The position numbers and the translations under genes are program-made. This document shows, piece after piece, positions 42,249 through 51,788 of a stretch of 64,000 bases of DNA. Source of the DNA: Prostheceraeus crozeri (lineage: Eukaryota; Platyhelminthes; Polycladida; Euryleptidae); assembly GCA_907163375.1 (NCBI GenBank), contig CAJQUW010008614.1, forward strand, positions 310,001-374,000, given 5' to 3'. Under the pieces are notes generated by a model. That model had not been told where the DNA came from and did no database searches. It was given only the letters and a program-made list of their open reading frames with translations. Positions within the stretch are counted from its first letter, which is position 1, and each line of letters starts with the position of its first letter.

Positions 42249-42743
42249 TTAAGTTTCTTTTATTGAAAGTTGAATGTGAATATATGAAATTGCTTCAATC
42301 ACTAGACTGCTACCATGATGGTTAAATGCATCAAGACGTTGAGCAATTTTTCCCATATGTCTTTCAAAAAGTTCTTCAGGATTATCTACAACTTCCATTG
42401 AATACGAAGCAAAGTGGAAGAAACGATCTTCTACCTCTTCTTTCCCAAAATGACTGAAATGAATTTTCTCAACTAATCGCGCCATTACAATTTTATCAGA
42501 AAACGCATCCATTAACTTCAAAAATAGTGTGCTAGTATCACCAATAACTGATTTGATGTTAATCTCATCTTCATGAAATGTTATCACATAATCTCGAATA
42601 GTCCCTTTTAAACTTTGCCTATGAAAACGCAATGTTCCACAATCATTTGAGAATGACATTGTCTTCCTGCATCTATCCCTCCAATTGCATGAAAAACAGC
42701 AAGTCTTTACATAAAGCTTTAATTGAATGACTTCTTCAAGCAT
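42249..42743 (-). CDS. Polinton conserved ORF with RFFHF..YxxE motif
   Basis: 164 residues with MARLVEKIHFSHFGKEEVED, RFFHFASYSMEVVD, FERHMGKIAQRLDAFN and SSLVIEAISYIHIQLS. I recall this domain in many invertebrate Polintons, often alone or ahead of PolB. No function is known to me. The N-terminus (CCFSCNWRDRCRK) has four cysteines. Confidence 0.5.
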   Translation of the reverse strand: MLEEVIQLKLYVKTCCFSCNWRDRCRKTMSFSNDCGTLRFHRQSLKGTIRDYVITFHEDEINIKSVIGDTSTLFLKLMDAFSDKIVMARLVEKIHFSHFGKEEVEDRFFHFASYSMEVVDNPEELFERHMGKIAQRLDAFNHHGSSLVIEAISYIHIQLSIKET

Positions 42744-42746
42744 GCA

Positions 42747-43277
42747 TTACAAATTTTGGGTTTGAAACAAATAAAATAGATACAGTTGGTAACTATCATA
42801 CAGAGAGCAATGAAAACCAAACCTTACTTTGGCAGTGTTGAGGTAAGGAGTAAAAGAACATTGATTATGAATGTAACTACTACAAAGAACATTTGAAATG
42901 GGAACACTCAGTTCCTTGAAACGTTTCGTAACTTCATGATAGTGTTGATTAACTCTACTATCCCAAGGTGGAAGTAGAATATCATCAATGACTAGATTAG
43001 GAAAGAGCTTTCTCTCCTTGGAGGGATCATTACAAAAGATACGTACAACATTGAAGGCTGCTAGCCATCTTTTAAAGTCAATAAGAAGAGCACTTTCACT
43101 AGGAAGACCAAAGTCTTGTAAATATTGTTGATTAAGTCCATGAATATGTTTTCTCGCCCATCCATCAGCTTTGGGATCACACTTGGCATGATGATGATAA
43201 ACACTAACAATCTGATATGAGACATTGTCCATGGCAATAGCACTGAGCTCCTGTACAGGTTCACCCTCACAATCCAT
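42747..43277 (-). CDS. Polinton DEDDh exonuclease-like gene
   Basis: Starts MDCEGEPVQELSAIAMD, giving the D-x-E of the first exonuclease motif. FCNDPSKERKLFP could hold the second acidic motif. FGFHCSLYDSYQLYLFYL has H-x4-D, the third motif of the DEDDh (DnaQ-like) class. Middle part: KHIHGLNQQYLQDFGLPSES. A 3'-5' exonuclease could trim nucleic acids or edit during replication. Role is inference. A TATATAAC word and a TTTAG acceptor-like site lie just upstream. Confidence 0.6.
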   Translation of the reverse strand: MDCEGEPVQELSAIAMDNVSYQIVSVYHHHAKCDPKADGWARKHIHGLNQQYLQDFGLPSESALLIDFKRWLAAFNVVRIFCNDPSKERKLFPNLVIDDILLPPWDSRVNQHYHEVTKRFKELSVPISNVLCSSYIHNQCSFTPYLNTAKVRFGFHCSLYDSYQLYLFYLFQTQNL

Positions 43278-43338
43278 AAAATTGATGGTGGATGACTAAA
43301 AAAAAAGTTATATAGTTTTACTCATCGGATGAAAAATC

Positions 43339-43500
43339 CTATAACATATTACAATATGAAGAAGTGCAACGATTCTGTTCACGACAAAATACACAAATAT
43401 CATGATGACAGCGAAGAAGTAAAATGTATCTGATAAGACCACGTCTACGACACTCAAAGCACATAAGCGAATTGTCATAAGGTAGAGATAGGAAAAGATT
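43339..43500 (-). CDS. Polinton second RING-like Cys/His ORF
   Basis: Contains MCFECRRRGLIRYILLLRC, then HHDICVFCREQNRCTSSYC. The C-x2-C ... C-H-H-x2-C-x2-C ... C-x4-C pattern resembles a RING finger. It overlaps the gene at 43,499 only at its edge. Confidence 0.4.
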   Translation of the reverse strand, partial: NLFLSLPYDNSLMCFECRRRGLIRYILLLRCHHDICVFCREQNRCTSSYCNML

Positions 43501-44268
43501 AGCGATTCTCCTTCTTTGATTTTCGTTTTCCGGCAACATTCTTCTCTGACTTGTGCTTACCACCGCTCTCGTTGAGGATTTGATCAATAATGTTATTAAC
43601 ATCTGGCTGCTTCGGTATATATAGGATAGATTGAGTATACATTGCCATAAAGGCCAATTTATTATCCTTATGATAACCATAATATAGTCCGCTTATTGTG
43701 AAACGAATATTCCAAGTGCCTTCTGCGAGCTCTTCACACCTGATGGGTGTTATTTGTTCTCCATCCTTTCGATAGTAAGAACACCAATGCGATAGTGGTA
43801 GAGAAAGTCGTTCACCTTCCCATATCTTTTTATATGGTGTATCCTTGTCATCTGTCGCTCTCCACACTTCATCAAGGGGAGTAGGGATATCCATATTTAG
43901 TGTCACAAATTCTTCAATAATGTCAAGCTGGCGACGTATGTATGGAGCTACAGGAATGATGACGTAGTCTCCATACTGATTCATCTTCACACTCACGTCT
44001 GTGGAAGGGATCATTCCCGTTTCCAGTGCCATAGCATGATCGAAATAGCGTATGCTTTGTCTAAATTTACGCTGTAGAGGTGTAGGATTATGTACCTGTG
44101 TTGCTTCCTCCACTGGTCTCAACTGTAAATGGCCTGATTGTAGCGAACATTGCACCGTCTGGACATCAGCATCTAGTCTGGTAAGTGATGTAGAAGCCTG
44201 AAAGCGGAAAGATGCGATTAGGTAGACACTCAAGAAAGGAGGTGGAGGGAGGTTTTCCGACTTACCAT
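43499..44268 (-). CDS. Polinton accessory gene with ATG-only first exon, unknown
   Basis: The ATG at 44,268 is followed at once by GTAAGT; a 68-bp candidate intron (44,265-44,198) ends TTTCAG and the frame then reads ASTSLTRLDADVQTVQCSLQ. Mid part: FVTLNMDIPTPLDEVWRA and LPLSHWCSYYRKDGEQITPI. Basic C-terminus KSEKNVAGKRKSKKENR. I do not recognise the family. The promoter layout and intron match those of PolB, so it is probably transcribed early with it. Confidence 0.55.
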
Positions 44269-44332
44269 TCTAGTTGAAAAGTAGGATAGATGAGCTGAGA
44301 GAACGTGCGTCCGTCACTTATACGATTCAAAA

Positions 44333-44369
44333 ATAGAATGATTGTCACTCTAAAGTCTCATTATTTATA
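44333..44369 (-). promoter_or_regulatory. Polinton core promoter, minus strand
   Basis: TATAAATA starts at 44,369 and TCATTCTAT at 44,341 on the minus strand, 28 nt apart, the same pair as at 26.3 and 28.6 kb. It precedes the ATG at 44,268. Confidence 0.65.
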
Positions 44370-44439
44370 GAGAAATCCATGATTCTCATTGGATGATGAT
44401 CCTCATTGGACAATAACATCAAGCTGATTCCAAATCTGG

Positions 44440-45441
44440 CCTCCGTTTACCAATCCGAGCCTTCGTTCGCCCGCTAAGCTGTTTTTTGGAAAATTCTAAC
44501 TCTGTCGTTTTTCGCCAATTTCCCAAATCATAAATGGCGTCTCACATCTAAACGAAGACAGATATGAACAAGTCGTTTCTTTCACTAAATGTGTCTCACT
44601 CTTAGCTTTCAAACGAGCTATTGCACGACTTTCTACAATATCTAGAACCAAAGTTGGAAGCAACGCTGCCGAGGGGGGGGACGTCCCAAAAATTTTTTCT
44701 CTCCGATGGAGATGGAAATCACCCTACGGATGCAGAATTTGACGCTGAATCCGAATCTGGCCTCTGTTTTCCCATCCGATGCTTTGTTTTTGGCTCTACA
44801 GCCCACAGCCATCCCAAATTCGCCGTTAACTCAGTCGTTTTTCCGAAAAATGTTGAAAATTTTTTCTCGCCGATTGAGCTGGAAATCACCCTACGGATGT
44901 AGAATTTGACGCTGACTCCAAATCTGGTCTCAGATCTACCATTGGAGCAGCCGTTTAGACGCTAGAGACCAAAACGTCCCAAATTCTAACTCTGTCGTTT
45001 TTCGCCAATTTCCCAAAATCTTAAATGGCGTCTCACATCTAAACGAAGACAGATAGGAACAAGCCGATTCTTTCAGTGAATTTGTCTCACTCTTAGCTTT
45101 CAAACGAGCTATTGCACGACTTTCTACGATCTCTAGAACCAAAGTTGGAAGCAACGCTGCCGAGGGGGGGGGACGTCCCAAAAATTTTTTCTCTCCGATT
45201 ACGCTGGAAACAACCTTCCTAACCCAAAGTTTCACGTAGATTCCGAATCTGGCCTCTGTTTTCCCATCCGATGCTTCGTTTTGGCTCTGTAGCCCAAAAC
45301 CATCACAAATTCGCCGTTAACTCTGTCATTTATCAACATCTACCAACCTGGTCGGCCGCCCAAGTCAACCTGGACGGCCAACTAAGACTCTCGCCCCAGG
45401 GGGGGGGGCGCTGTGTTTATTGTGGATGTTTGGTTACTACT
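44440..45441. repeat. Polinton right terminal inverted repeat, with an extra internal repeat unit
   Basis: From 45,441 inward to about 44,700 this is the complement of the left TIR. It then repeats a roughly 490-bp module once more (the 'gggacgtcccccc' block occurs near 45,170 and again near 44,685), which the left TIR lacks. The two TIRs therefore differ in repeat copy number. Confidence 0.85.
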
Positions 45442-45447
45442 ATTGAT
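45442..45447. repeat. Polinton target-site duplication, right copy
   Basis: ATTGAT, identical to 23,438-23,443, at the junction of the Polinton and LINE 3 ORF1. Confidence 0.9.
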
Positions 45448-46017
45448 TCTCTAGCAAATAAAGTTGACAATCTAGAGAAATCCCTCACTGCAGTCGTTCA
45501 AGTTCAGGATATGCATCAGTTAGAGCTGGACCATCTCCGCAAATGTCTCATCGAATTGTTAGAGAAAAACGCAACGATATTTGATGAGTTCGAGGCTAGA
45601 GATCGAAAGAAGAATAAATTAATTGTCTCTGGAATATCTGAGAAAATTGGTGGAGATATTCATGAGCGGAAGTTGCATGATCATAACAAGGTGGTTAAAA
45701 TGCTAAAGGATTTAAGCATTGACGACAACTCAGCTAAGCACACTTACCGAATTGGAAGGGCTCATAGACTTGGATCTTCACGCCTACTCAAGACAGTCTG
45801 TGTTGACAATGAATCAAGGCAAACTATTTTGAAAAGGGCGAAAGACTTGAGACATCTGCGAAATTATGACAGTGTCTTCATAAATCCTGACCTGACTCCA
45901 TCACAACAGCAATCTCTAAAAGAACTGCGTGCTGAGTTCAAGAGAAGACGGGATGCTGGTGAGAAGGTTAAGATTTATCGTGGGAAAGTCGTCGAAATAT
46001 CTCAAAATTTTCAGTGA
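45442..46017 (+). pseudogene. LINE 3 ORF1, main part
   Basis: Continues the ORF1 frame from 23,443: IDSLANKVDNLEKSLTAV (coiled coil), then KKNKLIVSGISEKIGGD, HTYRIGRAHRLG, TVCVDNESRQTILKRAKDL and FINPDLTPSQQQSLKELRAE followed by RRDAGEKVKIYRGKVV. This is the RRM-like and C-terminal fold of LINE ORF1 proteins, which coat LINE RNA. 191 codons open, stop TGA at 46,015. With the 43 codons on the left it would be a protein of about 230 residues, typical in length. Confidence 0.85.
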
Positions 46018-48790
46018 AGTTTTTATCTGATTATCGACCAACCCTGCCCTCCATCTGGCTCTCAAACGCTCGATCAGTTTTGACTAAAATCGATGAAATA
46101 CGTTCCACTCTCCTTCTGAAAAACATTGATATTTTTGCTTGCTGTGAATCCTGGTAACATGATGACATTGATGATAGTCTAATTAGTGTTCCTGGATTCA
46201 CTTGCTTTCGTTTTGACAGGCAGAATCGCATTGGAGGAGATGTTGCTGTGTGGATCCGTGATAACATATCCTGTATTAAACTTGACGTACAATTTTGCGC
46301 TATAATGTTGCATACAATAATGGTATACAATAATGTTGTTACCTAACATGAAGACCGTGCTCCTCGTTCTCTATTTTCCTCCGAAATTGGCGTCTAGTGA
46401 CTCTGAAACTTTAAACTCCTTTATAAATTGTGAAATTGATTCAGCACTGTTCTCAAGCTAATTATGACGTAATTATATGCGGCGCTCTTGACCGCTTCAA
46501 TGTCAAACATGTTTGCCAGCAACTTGGTTTGGATGATTGTAACAATAGTGCTACATACGGTAATGCTGAGCTTGACTACATTTTGTTCTCAAGCTTTTTG
46601 TCTGATCATTATAATGTGACTTTGTGTGCTCCTCTCGACATTTCCAAGACAGCTCATGTATCACTGCTAGCTAAGCCAAAACTTTCAAATGCAAAGGAAG
46701 GATGCTTTATCAGTCGTAAAGTTTATGATTTACGAAGCTCTCACGTCAACGAATTTCTTTATCACCTCCATAGAGTTGATTGAAACTTTATCTACGACGA
46801 CTCAATTTCACTTGACATAAAGTGCCAACGATTTCAAGACATCTTGATTGAGCTCGCTGATAAATGCATACCGGTCTCATATGTCAGACTATCACCCAGG
46901 AATAAGCCTTGGATGATGTCTTTCCTGAAGTCTTTAATCAACCGACATTGGGATGCCTTCCGTTGTGGAAACTTTGCCATGTATGCTCATCTGAAGGAAC
47001 GAGTTCGATGCGAAATCCAAAAAGCGAAGTCTTATTGGACCCAGCGTAGGACGACTAAAAATTTATGGCAAGCAATCAATTCAAGCGTTGGAACGAGTAA
47101 TAAAAATCAACTGAATATAGCGTCTTCTTTGTCAGTATGAAACTCTCTCAGAGGCTGTTGATGACATTTGTCATCATCTAGCTTCTCATTTCGAAGTAAA
47201 AAGCCTGTTTCAATCACACCCGTATCCCTCATGGAACTATGATATTAATGAATTAGATGTCCATATTCTTCTTTAGAAATTGAAGTCCAATAAATCATCT
47301 TTCGACATCCCTAATGCTCTTTACAAGGAAGCTGCTCCGTTAATTGCTGGCGTATTGGCTCATTTGTTTAAGCTTTCCTTCAAGTATCAATATGTTCCAA
47401 AGGCATGGAAGACCTGCGCTGCATCTCCGATTCCGAAAAAAGCTACTGCAAATATTGACAATATCAGACCTATAAGCATTTTGCCAACTCCTGCAAAGCT
47501 TCTAGAAGGCTTTGAAGGCTGTGAAGCAACAACTTATTGATAGTTTTGGTCATCAGCAGTTCGGCTTTAGACCGGGTTCTTCCACGTTGTGTGCCATGTT
47601 GGTAATTCAAGACTGTGTCACAAAATTCCTTGACAGCGACTCAACTTCTGGTGTTTGCATGGTGTCTTACAACTTTTCGAAAGCATTCGATAAACTTCCG
47701 CATAATGTCATACTGCAGAGACTCAGTGATTGCTTGTCGCCCCTAAATTTCATCAAATGGACTCAATCATACCTAACTGATCGACAACAATTTGTGCGTG
47801 TTGGAACCCAAGTGAGTTCTTACTCCTCGGTGTCCTCCGCAGTTCCACAAGGGTCCCCCCTATCTACTCGCCATGGCAATTGGTTCCTTTGTAAATGACT
47901 TTTCTACCTGTTCGGTCTTTAAGCATGCGAATGATGCTACACTGATTTTCCCGCTTCAGTAAAATCCCACACAAACTTTAGAAAACATTTCTTTTCATCA
48001 CCATCGCATGATTGATTGGTCTAGGTCTATCAAACTTCCACTTAATTCCAGTAAAGGCAAGTCCATGACGATTAAGAAGAAAAACAGTACTGTTATACCT
48101 GTACTTCCATCAGTGGTTAGCGTTGATAAGTTGAAGATACTTGGAGAAACGTTGAACTCAAATTGGACATGGAGTGACCACTTTGATAACAGATTATCTA
48201 CAGCATCTCGGCGCCTATGCGTTTTGAGGGTTTTGAAACAATCGGGTCTTTCAAAACAGCAATTGGTAATAATATGTAGCCTACTTCTCTCATGCGATCG
48301 TGGATTGAGTATTGTGCCCCTTTGTTTTTTTGACTATGTCATCATACGATTCGAATCGACTTGACAAATTTCAGAAGCGTGCTCATCGTCTCTTATGCGG
48401 TGGTGAATGCCACGAGGACTGCTTGTGTTCCTTAACTCAAAACGACAAATGTTATCTCTTAGGTTTCTGAAATCGGTATTGTCTGCCAATCATATTCGTC
48501 GTAATCTATTGCCTTCGATGTCAAAATCTGGTCGATTCATTATACCTCATCGTCGCACCAAACGACGCAGTGATTCTTTCCTCTTCAAAGTATGTGAAAT
48601 TTGCGACGGTGAATGTCTGAAGCCGAATATTTTACTTTCGACAACGTAGGAAGCTCTCTTTATAAGTATACTGTATGCCCCACTTCTTTGTTGAATTACT
48701 TTTCCTTTACTACTGACTTGATGTAATGCATCGATTTTCATTTGATCAAATATACATACATTATTGTGATTACTATTATTTTTATTATTA
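46018..48790 (+). mobile_element. LINE 3, ORF2 and (ATT)n tail
   Basis: Main body of the LINE whose ORF1 is split by the Polinton. ORF2 follows ORF1 immediately. The 3' end is an (ATT)n tract at about 48,768-48,790, after which PLE sequence starts at once. The tail type is shared with LINE 2. Confidence 0.8.
46020..48650 (+). pseudogene. LINE 3 ORF2: endonuclease and reverse transcriptase, heavily broken
   Basis: Endonuclease remnants: LPSIWLSNARSVLTKIDEI, IFACCESW, then CGALDRFN where GGDFN is expected, and ELDYILFSSFLSDHY. RT: SFDIPNALYKEAAPLIAG, IDNIRPISILPTPAKLLE, VSYNFSKAFDKLPHNV, SAVPQGSPLS. The catalytic YADD box is degraded to HAND (KHANDATL). Then VDKLKILGETLNSNWTWS. At least six frame changes or stops separate these blocks (for example near 46,340, 46,780, 47,140, 47,275, 47,510 and 47,900). 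More decayed than LINE 1 and LINE 2. Confidence 0.8.
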
Positions 48791-49905
48791 ATGACAAGTA
48801 TCGCCAAACGTTCTTGACTGATCTCCGTAATTTAGCGAAAAATAAAAACCTTCACGTTACCAAGTTTGACAATGGTAACGGCGCGTGTATTATGGATAAA
48901 AACAAGTATAATGATAAAATTCATGAAATTCTAAGTGATCGTAACAAATTCAAAAATTTGAAACAGTCTACCAAAGACAAAAGTCCATTCATTATCGCGG
49001 AGGAGAGGTTCAACTGCAACCTGTCTGATTTAAAGAAAGATCGCAAACTTCCAGAAAATGCTTATAACGAAGTTAGAAGCACTAGTCAGCCAGCCCAGGC
49101 TATATGGCTGCCTAGGTTACACAAATTACGTTCTAATCCACCTTTGCGTCCTATTTTAAGTATGCCAAAAGCATACAATACCAGCTTAAGCAGAAGGTGG
49201 CTAAATCAAATTCTGAAACCATACATTCCTCGCTCTCAAGATCTGAAAGACGCATTCGAATTCGTTGATTGGATCAAAGATATTTCTCATGATCTTTTTT
49301 ACGATCTTGTCTCGTATGACGTTGTGAGCTTATTTTCGAGTATTCCTCTCAGCGATACTTTCGATCATATTTGTAATTTAATTGATTTCACTAGCTTTCC
49401 GGTCGATAAAGGAACCATGATTTCCCTCCTAAATGTATCGTGTAAAAATATACTGTTCCAATTTAATGATAATATCTACCATCAAATCGAAGGCGTTGCC
49501 ATGGGATCGATCCTCGGCCCAACTTTGGCATCTTTTGCGATGAATCGGTGGTATGTCGATGATATTTTTGCTATCGTTAGAGACGAAAAGGATGCTGAAA
49601 AGCTTTTGCATTCTCTTAACAGTATTCACCGTAGTATTCGTTTTACTTGTGAGAAACAGGCTAATAATCAATTAAAATTCCTTGATGTTATGGTCACTAA
49701 AAATGCTAATTCTTTGAATTATCATTGGCATTTGAAAGATACCAACACTGGTTTATATATTCCTAACAGTGCTCATGCTCCTGTTAGATATAAAACGTCA
49801 GCCATTCGCGCCTTGATTATTCGGGCAAAGCGGCTAAGTAGTAGTCAAAATGCCTATGAAAGCAGTTTCTTTGTCATCAAAGGTATTTTCACTGCCAATG
49901 GTTAG
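48791..49905 (+). pseudogene. PLE reverse transcriptase, nearly intact
   Basis: About 370 codons open. Order: LHVTKFDNGNGACIMDKNKY, PAQAIWLPRLHKLRSNPPLR, YDVVSLFSSIPLSDT, GVAMGSILGPTLASFAM, WYVDDIFAIVRDEKDAEK with the catalytic DD, and QLKFLDVMVTKNANS. Telomerase-related RT of Penelope-like elements. A stop (TAG) at 49,903 after IFTANG interrupts the linker to the nuclease. Better preserved than the minus-strand copy. Confidence 0.9.
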
Positions 49906-50047
49906 GCTACTCTAATGAACATATCGACAGAATTAGAAATAATGCTGACAATTTCCAACCTAGCAATCGCGATATATTAAAAACATATGCTGGCGCCTTC
50001 CTTATGTAAAAAGTCTTGAAAGTCAAACTAAAAAGACTGTTGATATT

Positions 50048-50337
50048 TTGAACAAAATCCTTCCAACGAATCATAACATTATTGTTTCTTACAGAACTCT
50101 AAAGACTACTAACCTTTTTCCAAACAAAGACAGATTGAAGTTTAGTCTCTCCTCTGATGTCGTTTATAAAGTTACTTGTAAGTTGTGCTCAAGCAGCTAT
50201 ATTGGTGAGACTAAGCGTCGTCATCTCTAGAATGAAAGAACATAGGTATTCGCGGCATCCCTAATGAAACTGAAATTTCTAAACATCTGCGCTCCGCTGA
50301 CCTTGTAGATTTCTCGATAATCTACAAAACCAAGTAG
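50048..50337 (+). pseudogene. PLE GIY-YIG endonuclease domain
   Basis: Reads ILPTNHNIIVSYRTLKT, then VVYKVTCKLCSSSYIGETKR. A stop at 50,228 follows RRHL; in other frames the domain goes on as RMKEHRYSRHP and NETEISKHLRSADLVDF. The minus-strand copy has the same stop, so it predates their divergence. Confidence 0.8.
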
Positions 50338-50531
50338 GCCCTACACAAAAATAGCTGAAAGTATCGCACTTTGTCATAGCAGTGACAGAACCTTGCTGAA
50401 TGAATACGATTCCTCATTCAAGCTGTGGGTCTTTCTGTGACCTGACAGACGCAATTTTACTGATTATTATTCTCATTTAGCTTTAATCATTGTAGTATAT
50501 ACGTCGATTTTTTCCATGCCTGTACATACAC

Positions 50532-50566
50532 CTGATGATGGTCTAAAAAATACACTGAAACCGGTC
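50532..50566 (+). ncRNA. degenerate hammerhead-like motif at PLE terminus
   Basis: CTGATGA (50,532), then an 18-base interval, GAAA (50,557) and ACCGGTC. Order and the palindromic ACCGGT agree with PLE hammerheads, but no stable stem II or stem I is evident. The same motif occurs in the minus copy at 20,155-20,191. Confidence 0.35.
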
Positions 50567-50570
50567 GTCA

Positions 50571-50632
50571 CATTGGAGATTGGAGATTTAATTACTGCGG
50601 AGTTATCACTCTACCTAATATACTTACTTTAT
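50571..50632. repeat. terminal fragment of the 838-bp element family
   Basis: The complement reads CATAAAGTAAGTATATTAGG, then TAGAGTGATAACTC, then 'attaaatctccaat', matching the left end of the element at 8437-8500. The PLE ends directly against it, so the PLE seems to have landed within a member of that family. Confidence 0.65.
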
Positions 50633-51786
50633 GAGTAAGCCAAGTCGTTAGCGGAAGAAGTTGTGAGAAAATTGAATTATTTTTCTCTCGGGTCATTCTT
50701 TTCTGACCCTCTTGGGATGGTCGAAGCATTTCAATTCCACTAGACTGATGAACTTCACAATGCACCCATTCATTCTCCAATGCTGACATTCGTTTTATAT
50801 TTTTGCTTGGCTTTGTTGCTATAGATAGCATCTTAGAGCTGAGCTCATAATTTTGGTAGATTCCATCATTTCATCTTTGTATAATACTCTTGTATATCTT
50901 TGTATTGAAACCCAGGAGAAATAAAAAATGATGACGTTTTGGTAAAAGCATAGTCAAAGATGACCTCTCAATCCGTAGAAAAATACATGGCCAAACTTTG
51001 ATATTTGAAGATAATACTATCATCATTACTTGTGATTTTATAAGTAATGTGAACAAGTTGTATATCAATGATATCGTGTCACAACACGACCTTACAGTGT
51101 GTATGTAAGACACACATAAACCTTTATGTATGACACCTATCTCATGATATATTACTCGGAGAAACAGAAAACATAGATGCTCAAAAATAGAAAATGTAGG
51201 AATAGTTTTTGTGAACGATTATTTTGAGCGCATTCTGTGACTGATATGATTCTAATGCACCCTGCTGCCGAAAAAATTTGGTTCGAAAATAATACAATTC
51301 ATTTCCGCTAGCACCATCGTGCAAAGCAGGTCATGAGCACTTGAAAAAATATAGCATACCAAATAATTGAACGAGCTAATAAAAAAAATATATTGATATT
51401 TATTGAAACCTTAAATTCATTTTTTATCCTTTTCATTAGCTTAAATTTCATATCACTGAAATAAAATGCAATGCATATTATTCACTGAACCATGTTAACA
51501 GCATTAAAAAGGAAAAAGTCAGTTGAGGAATATATTTAGCGAGCTAATCTGACAGTTGTTGATAATTGATTTTCAAATTTTAATTGCAGCTTTCTTACAT
51601 CTATGCGACCTCACTTGGAGGATTAGTAATACGTCAATGATAGCAAAAATACTTCATGTGCGTTTCTTGAATGAGTTGCATTTGGATGAAATATTCTTTA
51701 ATTATCAACCCCTCATTATGAATCATTCAATCAAAAGTTGTTCTTTGAGCAACATATTTATTTATCTTAAAGAAAATATTTGATGT
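50633..51786. other. AT-rich spacer, nothing recognised
   Basis: About 1.15 kb without a convincing reading frame, repeat or RNA gene. Confidence 0.4.
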
Positions 51787-51788
51787 TA

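Larger units (their letters stand above)
23444..45441. mobile_element. Polinton/Maverick (adintovirus-like), ~22.0 kb, fossil copy
   Basis: Ends are AGTAGTAACC and its complement, matching the AG...CT Polinton termini, with the 6-bp duplication ATTGAT outside. Long terminal inverted repeats enclose the gene set: PolB on the plus strand; integrase, packaging ATPase, protease, major capsid and accessory genes mainly on the minus strand. The order and family content fit animal Polintons related to adintoviruses. It looks nearly full length but is broken at several places (about half a dozen or more, mostly in PolB). TIR divergence of roughly 4% in the first 230 bp, judged by eye, suggests modest age. 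It sits inside LINE 3 ORF1. Confidence 0.95.
48791..50571 (+). mobile_element. Penelope-like element, plus-strand arm of the inverted repeat
   Basis: Contains RT, linker and GIY-YIG. The part 49,083-50,571 is the near-identical complement of 20,152-21,636. Its first ~125 bp resemble 21,905-22,036. It ends in GAAACCGGTCGT, the same end as the minus copy, after which the flanks differ, so 50,571 is close to the true terminus. Confidence 0.85.
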
